Shown here: piece by piece, positions 23,701 through 36,928 of the stretch
Position numbering within the stretch: the stretch's first letter is position 1
Layout of the letters: each line of letters opens with the position of its first letter
Assembly (NCBI GenBank): GCA_024803745.1
Contig: JANJXV010000013.1
Location: 17,385,001 to 17,449,000, forward strand
Origin: Megascapheus bottae
Taxonomy: Eukaryota > Chordata > Mammalia > Rodentia > Geomyidae
Direction: 5' to 3'
Length of the DNA: 64,000 bases
The notes under the pieces: model-generated
Seen by the model: only the letters and a program-made list of their open reading frames with translations
What the model was told of the DNA's origin: nothing
The model's database searches: none
Program-made: the position numbers and the translations under genes

Positions 23701-26700
23701 TCAGTCTCAGCAACCTGTTGTTTTTTTTTCTTTGATGCCAGAGAACTTTGTCTAAATGGAATTTCCCAAAACAGATTACAGCTTTGCTTGTTTATGTTGG
23801 TATGGGGAAAATATTACAGTGTTTACTGTTTATACTCCGCAATTAGATTCTTGGAAAAGGTCAGAACAACTCGATCTCTGTGTGCACACTCTCTATGATG
23901 GAGCCTTCATAGGGACTCAAAGTACTCTGCCAGCTTCTAGTCTTTGTATAGAATTCCTGTTCAATTATAGAGTAAACACATCTATAAAGAAAATGCATCT
24001 ACCTAGCTAGTAGAAACAATAGCTAGTAGAATCCCAATCCTGCATTTATCCAGGTGATGAAACAGTCTCAAAATGCTTACATTATTTTGTACAGTATTTG
24101 GGTAACTAGCGGATAGCAGAGCTATGGTTCATATCCAAGTGTTTCTAACTAGAAGATCTGTCTGGCCTCCCAAGTGGCTCTTTTCTTGAAGTAACTGATG
24201 TTAGCTAAGAATTTCCTCTGTTAAAAAAAAGTACCTCAGACTCTTTAGGAACAGGTGAAGCTATCAGGATAGATATGATAGCTTTGCTTTAGTGCTTTGA
24301 GTGTAGCGCCAGAAGCATACTTTATCAGTGGCTGCTTCAGGAGGGTAGAGAGCAGTGGGGGTGCATGCCTCTGAAAATGATTTAACCTTTGGGGGTATGT
24401 AAGCACTTGCTGACCAATATCTTTGAAGTTATGAATGCCTGCAGCTGCTTATGGAGAAGATCACTTGGACTCAGTCCTGTGGAATGAGTCTGGACTCTCC
24501 CTGTATGATGTTTTAGTGCCCAGCATAAACTGGGGCCCAAAGAGAAATCAACTGGCTACCACAAATAATGCGAATCTATGCCTACCCTTGCTCTGTAACA
24601 GGACCGTCGGATAGAGGAACTTACAGGGCTGCTGAACCAGTACCGAAAGGTGAAGGAGATCATAATGGCAACTCAAGGTAAGATCAGCACTGAGCCTGCC
24701 ATATTCCCTGCAAGGGTTTCAGGAAAATCCACTGTTAAATCTAGGAGCTCTTCTTTACTTCCATTTGGATATGGCCTATTGGATAATTGAAACTATTCCT
24801 GGGTGATAGGAAATTGGCAGCTGTTAATCTTCAGAAATTTTAGCAAGTGGTGGTCAACTTAGAACTTTTAAGAACTGTCCAGATTGTCAAACACAGAAAG
24901 TCTCCAGCTTAGCTTTTGAGTCCCACAGTTATAAAGAGGTATCCTGTATATCTTCTTAGGATACTCCTTAGATAGACAGGTGTGAGGTCAATCAGAAATC
25001 TTACTAATGCCATCATCAGGGATCAGAGCTCGCCTATCTTTTATTGGACCTGGAACTCTCTCCAAATTCAGAGGGCACTGAGGGACAGCCCTTTGCTCTC
25101 TTAGGATCTTGGGCCAACTTACTCTCAAGGCCTGCTTGTTCACTGCCAAGAAGTAAGAAGGTGAGAGGCAAAGAATGCATTCCCAAGCTGAATGCTGACC
25201 TTGAAACAACCCCCGTGATAGCCTTTGCTTGAATCCCCTGAAGAATCTTTCCAATCACACTGTTGCTGTTTCTTTACACATGTCTCAATTTTTTCTTTCT
25301 TTATTGACAGTAATGGGGATTGAACACAGGGCCACACGCTTTCTAGGCACACAATGTACTACTTGAACTTGAGCAATGTCATCTAGTCCTGTTTGCTTTT
25401 AGTTTATTTTTCAGATAGGGTTTCACTGCTTTGGGCCTAGCCAGCCTCTGACCTTCTGAGTAGCTGTATTACCATGTCTGATCCATCCTGATCCATGTTT
25501 CCGTTTGTGTTCTCTCTTCTTGTTACAGGGTCTTACTATTGCCCACCTGTGGGTTCAAAGTGATCCCTCTTAGTCTTTCTTAGTGGGGGAGAAAGGATGT
25601 TAAGATTTTGTAAGACCACACTTAAGAATCTGAACAATTCACATGGTAGCGATCCATCACTTTGGTATTAATGCTTCCAGGGTCTTCAGAGAGGACTCTC
25701 TCAGTCAGCGAAGAACTGGATGGAAGTTTCAGGAAATGGAACACTACAAATAAAAGCCCTGAAGAATTATTTAAACAAGAGGTACCGTGTCTCCCAATGT
25801 GACGTGAGTTCCACCAGTCCTCAGTGCTTACCCTTTGCTTGGGGAGACTCTTACCTGACATTAGGCCAATACACATCTTAACTGGTGAATAATTAAATGC
25901 ATGGGGTGGGCCTCAGCTGTGGAGAGAGGGTGCATGGAGGCAAGGGCCTAGGCGCAGGCCTGTATTCTGGAACAGCGTGGTAGACATTGGATGGGATTTT
26001 CCTTTGTCTCTTTGCTCTGGAATTTAAGTGTAGAACAAAGATTGTGTTTGTTTTCTTTCTAGTATTTCTCCAGGGTCTGCAGTAGTGCCTGATACCAGTA
26101 GAATTTTGTCAAATGAGTACATCTTTCTCATTTAGAGAGAAACCTGCAACTTCTGAAATAATACATTCCCACTTAGCAGTTGTTCATATCTTGCCTTATA
26201 ACCAGCACACAAGATTTTCCTTTTCTTTGGCTTACTCTTCAGCTTTAGGTTAAGTACAAATGAGCAAAGAAGACCATCGAGAGATACCTTGGTTGAAGGA
26301 GGGGTTTAGGCTTAGAGGTCAAAAGATATATATTTCAGAATGATCAAACTAAAAAGGATTTAAGCACTCAAGATCAATCCTTTTATTTAAGAGAAAAGCA
26401 AAAATGTTGTCTAGCAATCCCATTAGCAAGTTAAAGGAAGCAGACCACAGTGCTGGTAGCTACAAAACATCAGTCACCTGGACTTGCTCAATAACTCCAC
26501 ATGATCACTGAGGAATTCTGGATTACTTTTATTCATCAGGAGGCCATAATAGGTCCTTATTTTATTGTGATTAAACTGAGGTTCAGAGGGGGCAAGTTAG
26601 TATTACTTGTGCATGTTAGGTTACATTGCAAATAGAAGGCAGAAAACTGAGACTGTCTCTGGTCTCTGTCTGACCAGAGAGCCCAGGCATTTAACAACTG

Positions 26701-29700
26701 TAATGCCAAGATTCTTTCTATAGTAGACCAAAAAGGGTCCACTATAGGTATGGGGTGATAAGGAACAGGGGTAGTCTTTGTGGTCAGTTCACCCCCATCA
26801 GGTGATGTCAGCTCTCTGGACGTGTTCCTGCATTTCTTGCCTTCCTAGACTGTATTCTCTTTTGTTTTGTTTTGTTTTGCCAGCCCTGGGGCATGAATTC
26901 AGCGCATGGGCACTGCCTTTGGGCTTTCTCAAGGCTAGTGCACTACCACTTGAACATAGGACCACTTCTGGCTTTTTCTGTGTATGTGGTACAGAGGAAT
27001 CGAACCCAGAGCTTCATGCATGCTAGGCAAGCACTCTACCACTAGGCCACACTCCCAGCCCCTGTACTCTCTTTTGTTGAGGTTTACCTCCATTTTTCTC
27101 TCTTCTAAAGGCCTCTCAACATTCACCTCACTGACAGGCTTCTTCAAGCCCTCTACTCCTGGTTTTATTGTAGGTATTAATGTCATAGGACTGAAGGCCA
27201 TGTACTGTTTATCTTTGCATGCCTATCTGCCTCCTGAGTGTGGGTTATGCTTCCCCCATACCTGACCCACACAAGCCTTAGATGTCACTGATGTTTGCTG
27301 AGGGAGCATAATCTGGGCCTCTCACAGAGTGCATCAGATTGACACTGGCTCATCTAAGTTAAGAGGAAATGTTTTTGCAAGGTATATAATGAATCAGTGA
27401 ACAAAGGGAAAACCCAAACATCATATAGGGTAGCAGCAGCAAAATGCTAGGCACTCAGATCTCAGGACTCTGCAGCTAGGACATGGACTTTTATCAAAGA
27501 CTGAGGTTTGGGGCTGAAAGACAATTTGACTCAGGTGTTTTGATATGCCTGCTCTCTTGGAATCCTGAAAGGAGTAAGGCATCCATCCATATTGATGTAT
27601 CCATCATAGCCATACCCCCACATAGGAGTCATCCAAAGATGGACAAGATTTGGTCCCCAGAGAGTAACTGTCCTCTCTTCTGTTTTTGACACAGACGCCT
27701 CCAAGGTGCAGCCCTCCAACAGTGGAACCGCCTCCTTTGCCACAGAAATCACTGGAGACCAGGTAGGAAAGAGAGCTGAGCTCTCTCCTGGAGCCTCTAT
27801 GATCTCAGGCCCGTGCTGGGGCTCCCAAGATGGAGTTGACTGTTCCTGATGAGTACAGCCACTATATTCTGGGCACCCACAGCCTGATTCCATGGCCAAG
27901 ATTTCCACTATCATGCCACTCTCCTGACCACAGAGCCTTCCTTTCCATCCCATGGGCTGAAGGTCTGAGTTTTATTATCATGGGGGAAAGACCTGGGCAG
28001 AGGTTGGCACCTCAGACAGTGGCTGCAACCCTTTGTCACCCTCTGGTGGTTTCTCAGAACCATGAACACTCACCAGTATCCTTACCAATCAGGTTGAGTC
28101 TAGTTCTTTGACCACAGGCTCTGCATTTAGGGTCTTCACTCTTTACAGGGAGAAGGTCAGATTGGAGGTTGATCTAGTTACTTTCAGGACAATGTGGTTA
28201 TAATGAGCTGACCTGTGGGGTCATTGATTGCCACTTGCTATTAGATCCCTGTATCAATTCATCAGAGTATGTTTTGTGTTTATCCTATATAAGGGAAGTC
28301 TGCCAACCACATTGTCTAAGGTGACAGCCATAAGCCTAACAGAGCCTCTCCAGAATGTACTGAGTCTTCAGAGTTCCACAGTGTACAGTCTCACACAGCC
28401 CAGTTACTAGAGAATAATTGTTCCCCTAAAGATGTTGGCTAAAGGGGGCCGGGAGTTTGGCCTAGTGGTTAAAGTGCTTGCCTATCATGCATGGAGACCC
28501 AGGTTCGATTCCTCGGAACCACATACATAGAAAAAAGCCGGAGTGGTGCTGAGGCTCAAGTGGTAGAGCTCTAGCCTTGAGAAAGTCCAAGGACAGTGCT
28601 CAGGCCCTGAGCTCAAGCCCAGGACTGGCAAAAAAAAAAAAAGATGTTGGCTAAAGAAAACTGGCAGGGTCAGACAGGGTAATTGCCCTGTTTTAACTTT
28701 TGCTGAATTTATTTTATGTAGTCACTTAGAGGAAATCGATAATGAGAGGCACATTCATGATGATTTATTTCTATCAACTGAGAAATATGAATGCCAAGAA
28801 GACTTGTTTAAGGTTACTCTATGACCATTGGTGGCATTCCCTCAGTTCTACCCACTTTTCTCTGCAAAATAGCACTTATAAGAACAAAATTCCTCAGAGG
28901 AGACTGCTCAGGGCAAACAGAGTTAGAGGAGCAACCTGAAAGATCCTAGCAGACGATGCTTTGGAGACAAGGCTGGTTGAAGTATATGTTTCAATAAAAA
29001 GAAGGCACCAAACAGCTTCTCCCTGGATCACTTTTAGACTTACATACCAGCCAGCAGAAATGCTTTTTCCTTCCTTTGACTCTTCAGTACTAGTCTGCAT
29101 TATGAGCACATTATTATCACCTCTCATCAATATGACAGTATTAAGTGTATTTTAACTTTTTGAGCAATACCAAGTCTTTTCATTGGGATCTAAGTAATGC
29201 CATCATTCCATATGTCACTGTACTCCCAGGTGTGACAGTCTCATTTGTTTATGTTAGCTACTATAAGAGGGTGATTTTTCTCCCCTGATTTAATTCAGCC
29301 CAACACAGACTACTGGTTAATCATTTTAAATATCCTCAGCCATGTATATTAAGTACAGCTCCTGTAGTAACTATTGCTTTATTTCTTTTGTGTGTTTCCA
29401 GGGCTCACAAGAAACTCTCCTGTAGTCTTGAAGACTTGAGAACTGAATCTGCAGATAAGGTCAACTCTCCAATCTGTCCATACAGATTACTGATTACTTT
29501 TTTGGATCCCACAGCATGTTAAGATATAAAAAGAGCCTTGACTCTGCTTGGAGAGGCACATACCCGGTTATGGGGAAGGCAAGATTACATGAATATATTA
29601 ACAAAAAACAAGTTGGGTACAGCCCAAGGCATCCTAGAATAAAGGAAAGTCAGGAAACACTGCATGGAGTTGATAAGGGAAGAGGTTCATGTGAGCAAAG

Positions 29701-31630
29701 GCATGGTTAGAGTCTGGTGGGCATAGGCAGTTTGCAGAAATGGTAGGGGCGGGGGTACGGGAGGAAGTGCATCATATCAAGAGCCATGCGTCAGATCAAG
29801 CCAGAGAAGATCTTGGGTACTGGCCCTGATATCACAAGGCACTTGAAATCATTACTCAGATTTTGAATGAAATAATATGGATAAAAATAATGATCCAAGG
29901 AGTAAGATCTGGAATAATTTTAAACATTAAACAGCAGCTTAAAAAGAAGCCTCTAGAAAGACATGGCTAAAGTTTGTGGCCTGTATTTGAGGGTTGCCCT
30001 TGACCACATAGGTGTACCTGTACTGGAGAAGAGAATTGTAGGCTCTTGAGCTTAGTCGTCAGAGAACCTCCACACTTCATACTGTTTCCCCAGGCTCCAA
30101 AGTGTGCTGGCCTTCCTGGTGGCACAATGGAGATAGATGCACAAAGCTGGAGTTGACAGGAACTGTGGGCCCAGCCTTTTGACCCCTTAGCCATGGCTTT
30201 TTCATCCCCCCTGGTCAGATTACTGGCAGCTTCCCAGGATGTCTGTCCATGGGATTGGACCAGTGGTGATTATCTGACATGAAGCTGGGAGATCCAGGGT
30301 CTGCTTGTATGTGAACCATTCAGATGTTAGCAGGCAGGCAGTCCTGAGTTGTTAGTGATGAACTCAGGTCTCTTTTTCTCCATAATTAATTGAATTTTTC
30401 TGATTATTCCACAGCATGTCAATGGGAACCAGCTCTCACCAGTAGTGGAACCCAAGGTACAGAAACTTCATGTCCTCTCACCCATCTGTAGTAGGACTGT
30501 TGGCCATGGGATTAGTGGGTTTATGTAGCCTTAAAATATGTTAGCTTATAACATTTAAGAGGGCAAGAAGAAAGGCAAAACGTCCATCCCTGTTTTAATT
30601 TTATATGCCTTCTTACGTATCATGTGCTTTTACCACATTACTTATGGGCTTGTATTTATTATTTCTATCCCAAGGCCCAATGAGATTAATCTTTAATAAA
30701 GCCTTCTAGATTTAATCATAGGGTGTGGGTGCTGTAATCTCAGCATGCAGAAGAGTGTCACAGCTCTCATCCATTCTGTGCTCATACGTCGCAGGTTAAA
30801 AACACAGTACACTCAGTTCCCCCTTTAATGATCAAGTCATGTTATAAAAGTTCCATTAGAACTGATTTTCTCCTATAAAACTTTTTGTGGGAGATGGTTT
30901 CAGTTTCTAGGTTGGTGTACAGCTCATGATGAACTGGTGTGTCATATAATTGCCATGATTTTAGACACATCCAAACAGCCTTTATGCTATCACATGGACA
31001 AACTCAACCATGCCCTACTCTATCCTCTGCCTACCACAGGCCAGGGCGGGGGTGGGGGCAGGGAGAAAGGGGGCATGAGGAGGTGTCTCACTGAATGTCG
31101 CCTTCAGCCCAAGGGTATCATTTTATATTTTCATGCAAACGTGATTGAATGAATGGGTCAACTCTGCTCTTCTGTCTCTGTGTAAGAGGAAGATTTTGGT
31201 CACAATTCCTCATCTAGAAAAGGAGTTTTCTTATCTGTAGCAATTGGCACTACAGTTTGGCAACTGATCCTTGGGCCATATAAAATGTAGAGCAGATGTC
31301 TCCTGCCTGCATCCCTGCCCCCAGTGCTATGGACACGCAGTCCCCTAAGCCTGGGGTTTGTGTGGGCCTGTGTCAGATTGAAAGCTTCTCTTTCAGACTG
31401 TCCTGAGGCAGAGGCCATTCACAGTTGTCTCTTGGGCACATGCGTGCCTGCCTATTCCTCTGGAGACATAGCTAGCCAGCTCACTGCTGAAGCTTTCAGA
31501 CACTGATTTCATTACCAAGAAATATGAATGGTTCAGGACTGCTTATGAAGATTAATCTTCTAAGAGTTTTGTTCATACATGACTTCAACTGTAATCACAA
31601 GTTTGTATAACCTCAATTAGTTCAATATGA

Positions 31631-31673
<43 letters not shown>

Positions 31674-34600
31674 CGTATGCACACACCATTCTTCTCCCTA
31701 GTACCATTCTGAAGAATCCCCTAACCTTGAGGTTAGATCCTTGCTTTCTTTATATCTGAAGATACTCTTTTAAGCTCTGTCTGTCATGTCTCCTTTTGTG
31801 AGCTTGTATATCCCTGATCTGATAGGCTAGCTCTGGTATTTAGTCTTCCCAGCACTTTGGGAGTACTTTGTTCTTGACACTACACATGCTTTTCCCATGT
31901 ACGTGGATCACCATGCTTTAATGTATTCATTTCTCAGTGAATTCTCCCAACTATGCTTTGGGAAAGCCTTGGATGTACTGTTAGATCTAGTGTGACCTGT
32001 GCCTTCCTCGATCTTGAACTTGCTCGTCTGGATTTCTATCCCTTTAGGATAAAATATGATATTTTTGGTGCTCCTGTTTATCTGCTTTGCTTGCTAGGCT
32101 CTGTGTATATGCTATTTCTTATAAATTTGAAGTAGGATTTATCCCTTATTTAGAAAAACAAAGTAGAAAAAGTGCGCTGTGGCTCAAGGGGTAGGACAGT
32201 AGCCTTGAGTTCAAGTCCCATGACCAACCAAAAAAAAAAAAAAACCAAAAAAAAAAACAAGAACAGAGCTTCTGAGAGGTTCGAAGTAATGGATTTTGTC
32301 TAAGTCAGTCTTACCCAAAGTCCATGCTCTTCTGCATGGACATAGTTATTCTTATTGGAGAGAACGAAGGTGGGCAGGGGAGAGTCAGACATTTCTGTGT
32401 TCTCTGTGTCCCGACATTGAACTACTTTTACCAGTGGTGAGTCAGTCCTCCCAGCATTTCTTCTTGGCCTAAGTAGAGCTCAGAGAGTTCTCTCTAATGG
32501 CCTTTGCTCCTTGGGCTGTTTTTCTTAGAAGTCTCAATCTCTATCCTAGCTGATGTGGCCCGCATCAGAGTCCTCTTCTTGGCTGTCTCTGCCCTATCTT
32601 GCTGGTGTCATGTGTCAAGAATCCTTCCCCCAGCTTCACTTCCTGAGGAGGATGGAATGTGGGAGTCAAGCGCTTCAGTTCTCCAAACTTCTTGAACAAC
32701 TCCCTTCCTGGATCCTGACAGTGTATCAGGATGATCTGAGTTGCCCGTGAAAAATATAGAGTCCTAGAGTGGAATTGCTTCCAGAAAGGCTGGTTCACAG
32801 GACCAGGGAGAAAGCTGGGAATTCACATTGGCTTTGCCAGTGTTCTTGGTGAGCATGAAGCAATGGTGTGTGAGCCGGCACTGAGAAACAGTTGATCTGA
32901 TCCCCACAGAGTGGCTTCATCTCTTGAGGTCTGTTACTTCAACTTGCTGAACAGTTCTTTCAGAATTCTTTGAGCATCGTCTCCCTTGCCCTATATCAGT
33001 CTGTTCTTTCTGAACTTATTTATAAGGGTTTCTTGTCAGTGTCCAATGAATGAACTGAATTTTAGATGATTTCTAGAAAATGTACTTTACAAAGAATTGA
33101 ATTCAGAAATGTACTGGACACTTGAGTTTTAACTGTATGGGACATCAAAGGATGTCTTAGTCATGGCAGCCTCCCATTATTAATCTGATGTGCCAGTTGT
33201 GAGATTGGCTTTGTCTTCCACATGATCTTCCACATTACTTTAGTTCTGGGTCCAATTAATAATGTGTCCCACATTTGATTTCATTGGTAATGTTGCTTCG
33301 ATTTCTCCCTCCTTTCCTTTTTTCTTTCTTTTCTTTTCTCATCCTGGCAGTACAATCCATATGTTTCCCACAGGTTTCAGAAGATTTAAGGACCATGATA
33401 CGTTTTTAGGCATATGTCATCCTTCATCTTTTCATCAGTGTGTTTCTTTGAGGACCCTTAAATGGCCAAGATCCAAGCAGAGGATCCATTGCATCAAAAC
33501 TACACCACAAAGCCATTGTACCAAAGCAGATGAGGATCCTCAGTTCCTAAGGGAACACCGTGCTGGCATTTAGCCCTCTGACTCACTTCCTGTATCCCTC
33601 CCGTGCGGGCTTCTTCCTTTGCCTTAGCATAATGTTTTCCAAAACAAATAATTACAATGCAAAATTTTCCCCTCTGCTGTTTCTAATTTAAACTATAATC
33701 CTTCTGTTGTAGCATCGACATGGCAGCCAAGACTTCAAATAATTGCTAAGTCCTTGAAGATATCTGAGCCTGTCTGAATGGGGTCCTACAGGAAAAAAAA
33801 AAAAAAAAGCTCCTTTTTACTAACCATAGAAATGTAGGTCTGGGGAGAACAGGAAAATCAAGACCAGTCTCACCTCAGTCTCCTTCCTCACTTCCAGGAT
33901 TGATAAAAAATACTAGGCAAATTCTGACTTGTATATTTGAAGACCACAAAGGGTAATTCGTGCCTATTAATTTAGTGCACCTCTGAACACTAGGTCAAAT
34001 AACAAGGCCCCATTTGCAAGACTATCTTCACTTCCTGTTAGAAGCAGTTGTGGTCAACTCTGGATTAGGTTTGTCTCTGTCTCACTGTGTAGGCAGCTAT
34101 CTCCTTTTCTTAGAACTCTGAAACTTTTCCTAGCTGGGATGAATGACCTTTGAGTGATCTTTGAGTCAAGTTAAGTGAAAAGTGTATCCCCACTGAGTTT
34201 AAGTCTGAGGATTAGTTCTGTCTTTCTTTCTCTCTCTCCTTCCTACAGGTCAGCCCTTTTCAGGTGGAGCAGAAATGCCCTACATCACCTGGGAAACTTT
34301 CAGGAGCCATGCCCAATGGAGAAGCTGCCAAATCAACTCCCACCAACTCCCAGCCTGACTCTGCAGGGAGCAGTCTGCCAAGGCTGAGTGAGTGCCCACC
34401 CCCTGGGCTGATGGTCTCTGGAGCAGTGTCCTGACATTTTCTAGTCATTGTGCACTATTCCTGCACCTACCACCAGGGCTCACAAATTAAGAATGATTTC
34501 AAAAGCAAACACTTCCCAGTCCCAGAAAACCAGACTGTACGTAGCCTATTCTTTCCACTTTGTTCTCTTATGCTCTTCCTCCTCTCTTGAAGCCCTGTCT

Positions 34601-36890
34601 GTCCTTCCTACCATTACAGCTGGTCCTCTCCCATGGAGACCTCATTCCATTCCTGTTCCTCATTTTCCTTCCTCTCCCATCTTTGTCTTCTCCTTCCTGT
34701 CTCTGCTTTCTCTGTAGCCTTCTTACTAGAGAAGTAAGGTGATCGAGTACAGTCTTCCAAATGATATCAGTCAAATGATCTTAGTGTTTTTGACCTTTTG
34801 GAAATCAGGACCTGAAACATGTGTCCTGCTCCTTGTTATTCAAGACAAGACCCTCTTACCCCAAGAGCAATAGCAGATTATATGGATCCCAGAAATGTTC
34901 TGGTCCTGGCTCTTCCCTGAGCTGATCAGTATGTTGCCTCATAAAGGCCAATTCTGCACTGGAGTTCCAGATAATCTTCTAAATCAATGTTTCCAGTGAT
35001 ACTTGGGCTGTATACATAGCAGCTCCAGATAATTCTATTCTGACTGAGTAAACCCCAGTACCTGGGAAGGAGCTGCATGCCGCCCAGTATGTTCAGCCCT
35101 TGCTGCTGTCCCTTTTCTCCCTATTCATGGACACTTCAGCTTGTCAGGAAGTTAGCCGCAGGAATATTTGGCTCATCTCATAAGGCTGTCTCTCATTGCA
35201 TTGTCCCTGTGATTCAAGTTTAGTCTCCTGCTCCATCATCCTTTGTGGGATTATTTTATTTCAGTTTGAGTTTTTCTCTCTTGCTCGATGACACTCTTGT
35301 TTCTTTTTTTTTTGCTCTCCCCTCTCTCTCTTGGGCTGGATTTTGGTCTCTCTTGTTTCTTCATGTGGCTTCTCTGCTTCTTGGTTGGCTGGAGATCGCG
35401 GCCGGAGTGTCAGTGCCCCTGTATTAGGTACTGTACCCGTTCCAGGTGAGGTGGAGAGTGAGAATGCTTTTGTTTCATGGTTCTGATCCTAACACCTCCT
35501 GCTCCCTAATACTCAACCCTGGTTCCCCTCCTGGATGCATTCCTGGCCCTTCCTCTGTGTAGAACAACTCTGCATTGGTATAATCCACAAGTGCCTAGAC
35601 CCCAATCCCTCAGAATCTAAAGACATTAGCTCACTAACTCTTCAGTGAGAACCTGGAGTGTTTCTGTGCCCTATTCCTGTATACAGCCCTTCCCTGAGAG
35701 CAAAGTTAGACCATCTTCCTGGAGTCCTACAGAAGGCTGGGCCAGGCCTGGGGAGGAGGGTTCTAGAAGTCTACCCCTTACTCATTTCATCCTTTCTACC
35801 TCAGGAGAAACAGAAAGTGGTTGGGAAGATTCTGCCATTGTTAATGACCTCTCGTCCACCTCGTCGGGTACTGAGTCAAGTCCCCAATCTCCCCTGGTGC
35901 CGGATGGTAGACGGAGCCCCAAGGGCATTAAGAAATTCTGGGGAAAGTAAGTTGATGGTGATGATTATCATCATATGCTTGGATTCATTTTCTTCTTGAG
36001 CAACTAGGACTGTACATATGTCTTGGATCCATTATACACTGGAACAGCTGCTAAAAGTGGAGTGGTCATGTTCAGAGTTTGGGTTACTTTTCAGAGGCTA
36101 GCAAAGATAGGGAACAGACACACATTACACAGAGTCAATTGCTTTGCATGCTCTTCATCTATGATCTCCATACCCAGAATATATTCTCTGGAGCTGGTGC
36201 AACATTGGTTTGAAAGAGGCACAGATGAGACTGGATCCGTCCTTCTTAGAGGTCAGTCTATGTTTTGAACAAGCTTTGCAGACCAAGAGTAGAGTACTTG
36301 CTCATCTAGCTATCCAGTCTGAAATGAGGCAGGAACTGGAGTCTCCTCTAAGTCATCAGCCTTCCCTTTAATTCCCAGGAGAGTGACCAAAGTCCCAGAG
36401 ATAGTCTTAAAATTGAGGCTTGAGTCTGGCTGCGTTTCTGTCACAGATCATGATGCCTGACCTCCAGGAGACACTGGGAAACAGTGTCTCTGAAACAGAG
36501 CCCCGAGCCTAGCTTGTGTGGCCTTGTCTACAAAGAAGAAATATGCCATCTCCAAGCCTCAGCCCATCCTCTGATAACCTCTGTGGATTTTTTTTTCCAT
36601 GTAGAATCCGAAGAACTCAGTCAGGAAATTTCAACACTGATGCACCTGGGATGGCAGAGTTTCGACGAGGTGGGCTCCGGGCAACTGCAGGGCCAAGACT
36701 CTCTAGGACCAGAGACTCCAAAGGACAGAAATGGTAAGACTCCTCCAGCCCACCTACAATGAGCTATGTGTAATCCTGGCAGGGTTTAGTGGGGCAGAGA
36801 CTGACAGAACCAGGTACTATCAATGTTTGAGACACAATCCACCTGTGCTTTGGTGAGTAGCCCCACACCAGTATGATAGTTCAGGAGCTG

Positions 36891-36928
<38 letters not shown>

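Larger units (their letters stand above)
23546..27694. other. PPFIBP2 introns between 23546 and 27694
   Basis: Three introns separated by exons 24602-24677 and 25681-25781. They hold an old antisense SINE at about 25305-25485 and a younger IDL-Geo SINE at 26865-27062. The rest shows no feature I can name. Confidence 0.7.
27763..34248. other. PPFIBP2 introns between 27763 and 34248
   Basis: Three introns around exons 29402-29459 and 30415-30456. Contents: a sense IDL-Geo SINE at 28445-28642, (CA)n at 31633, and a short right-monomer-like SINE at 32166-32245. 32300-33790 is unique-looking. Confidence 0.7.

Noticed and set aside
27531..27953. 140-codon - strand open frame
   Set aside because: It is the reverse strand over PPFIBP2 exon 27695-27762 and its flanks. 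No family resemblance.
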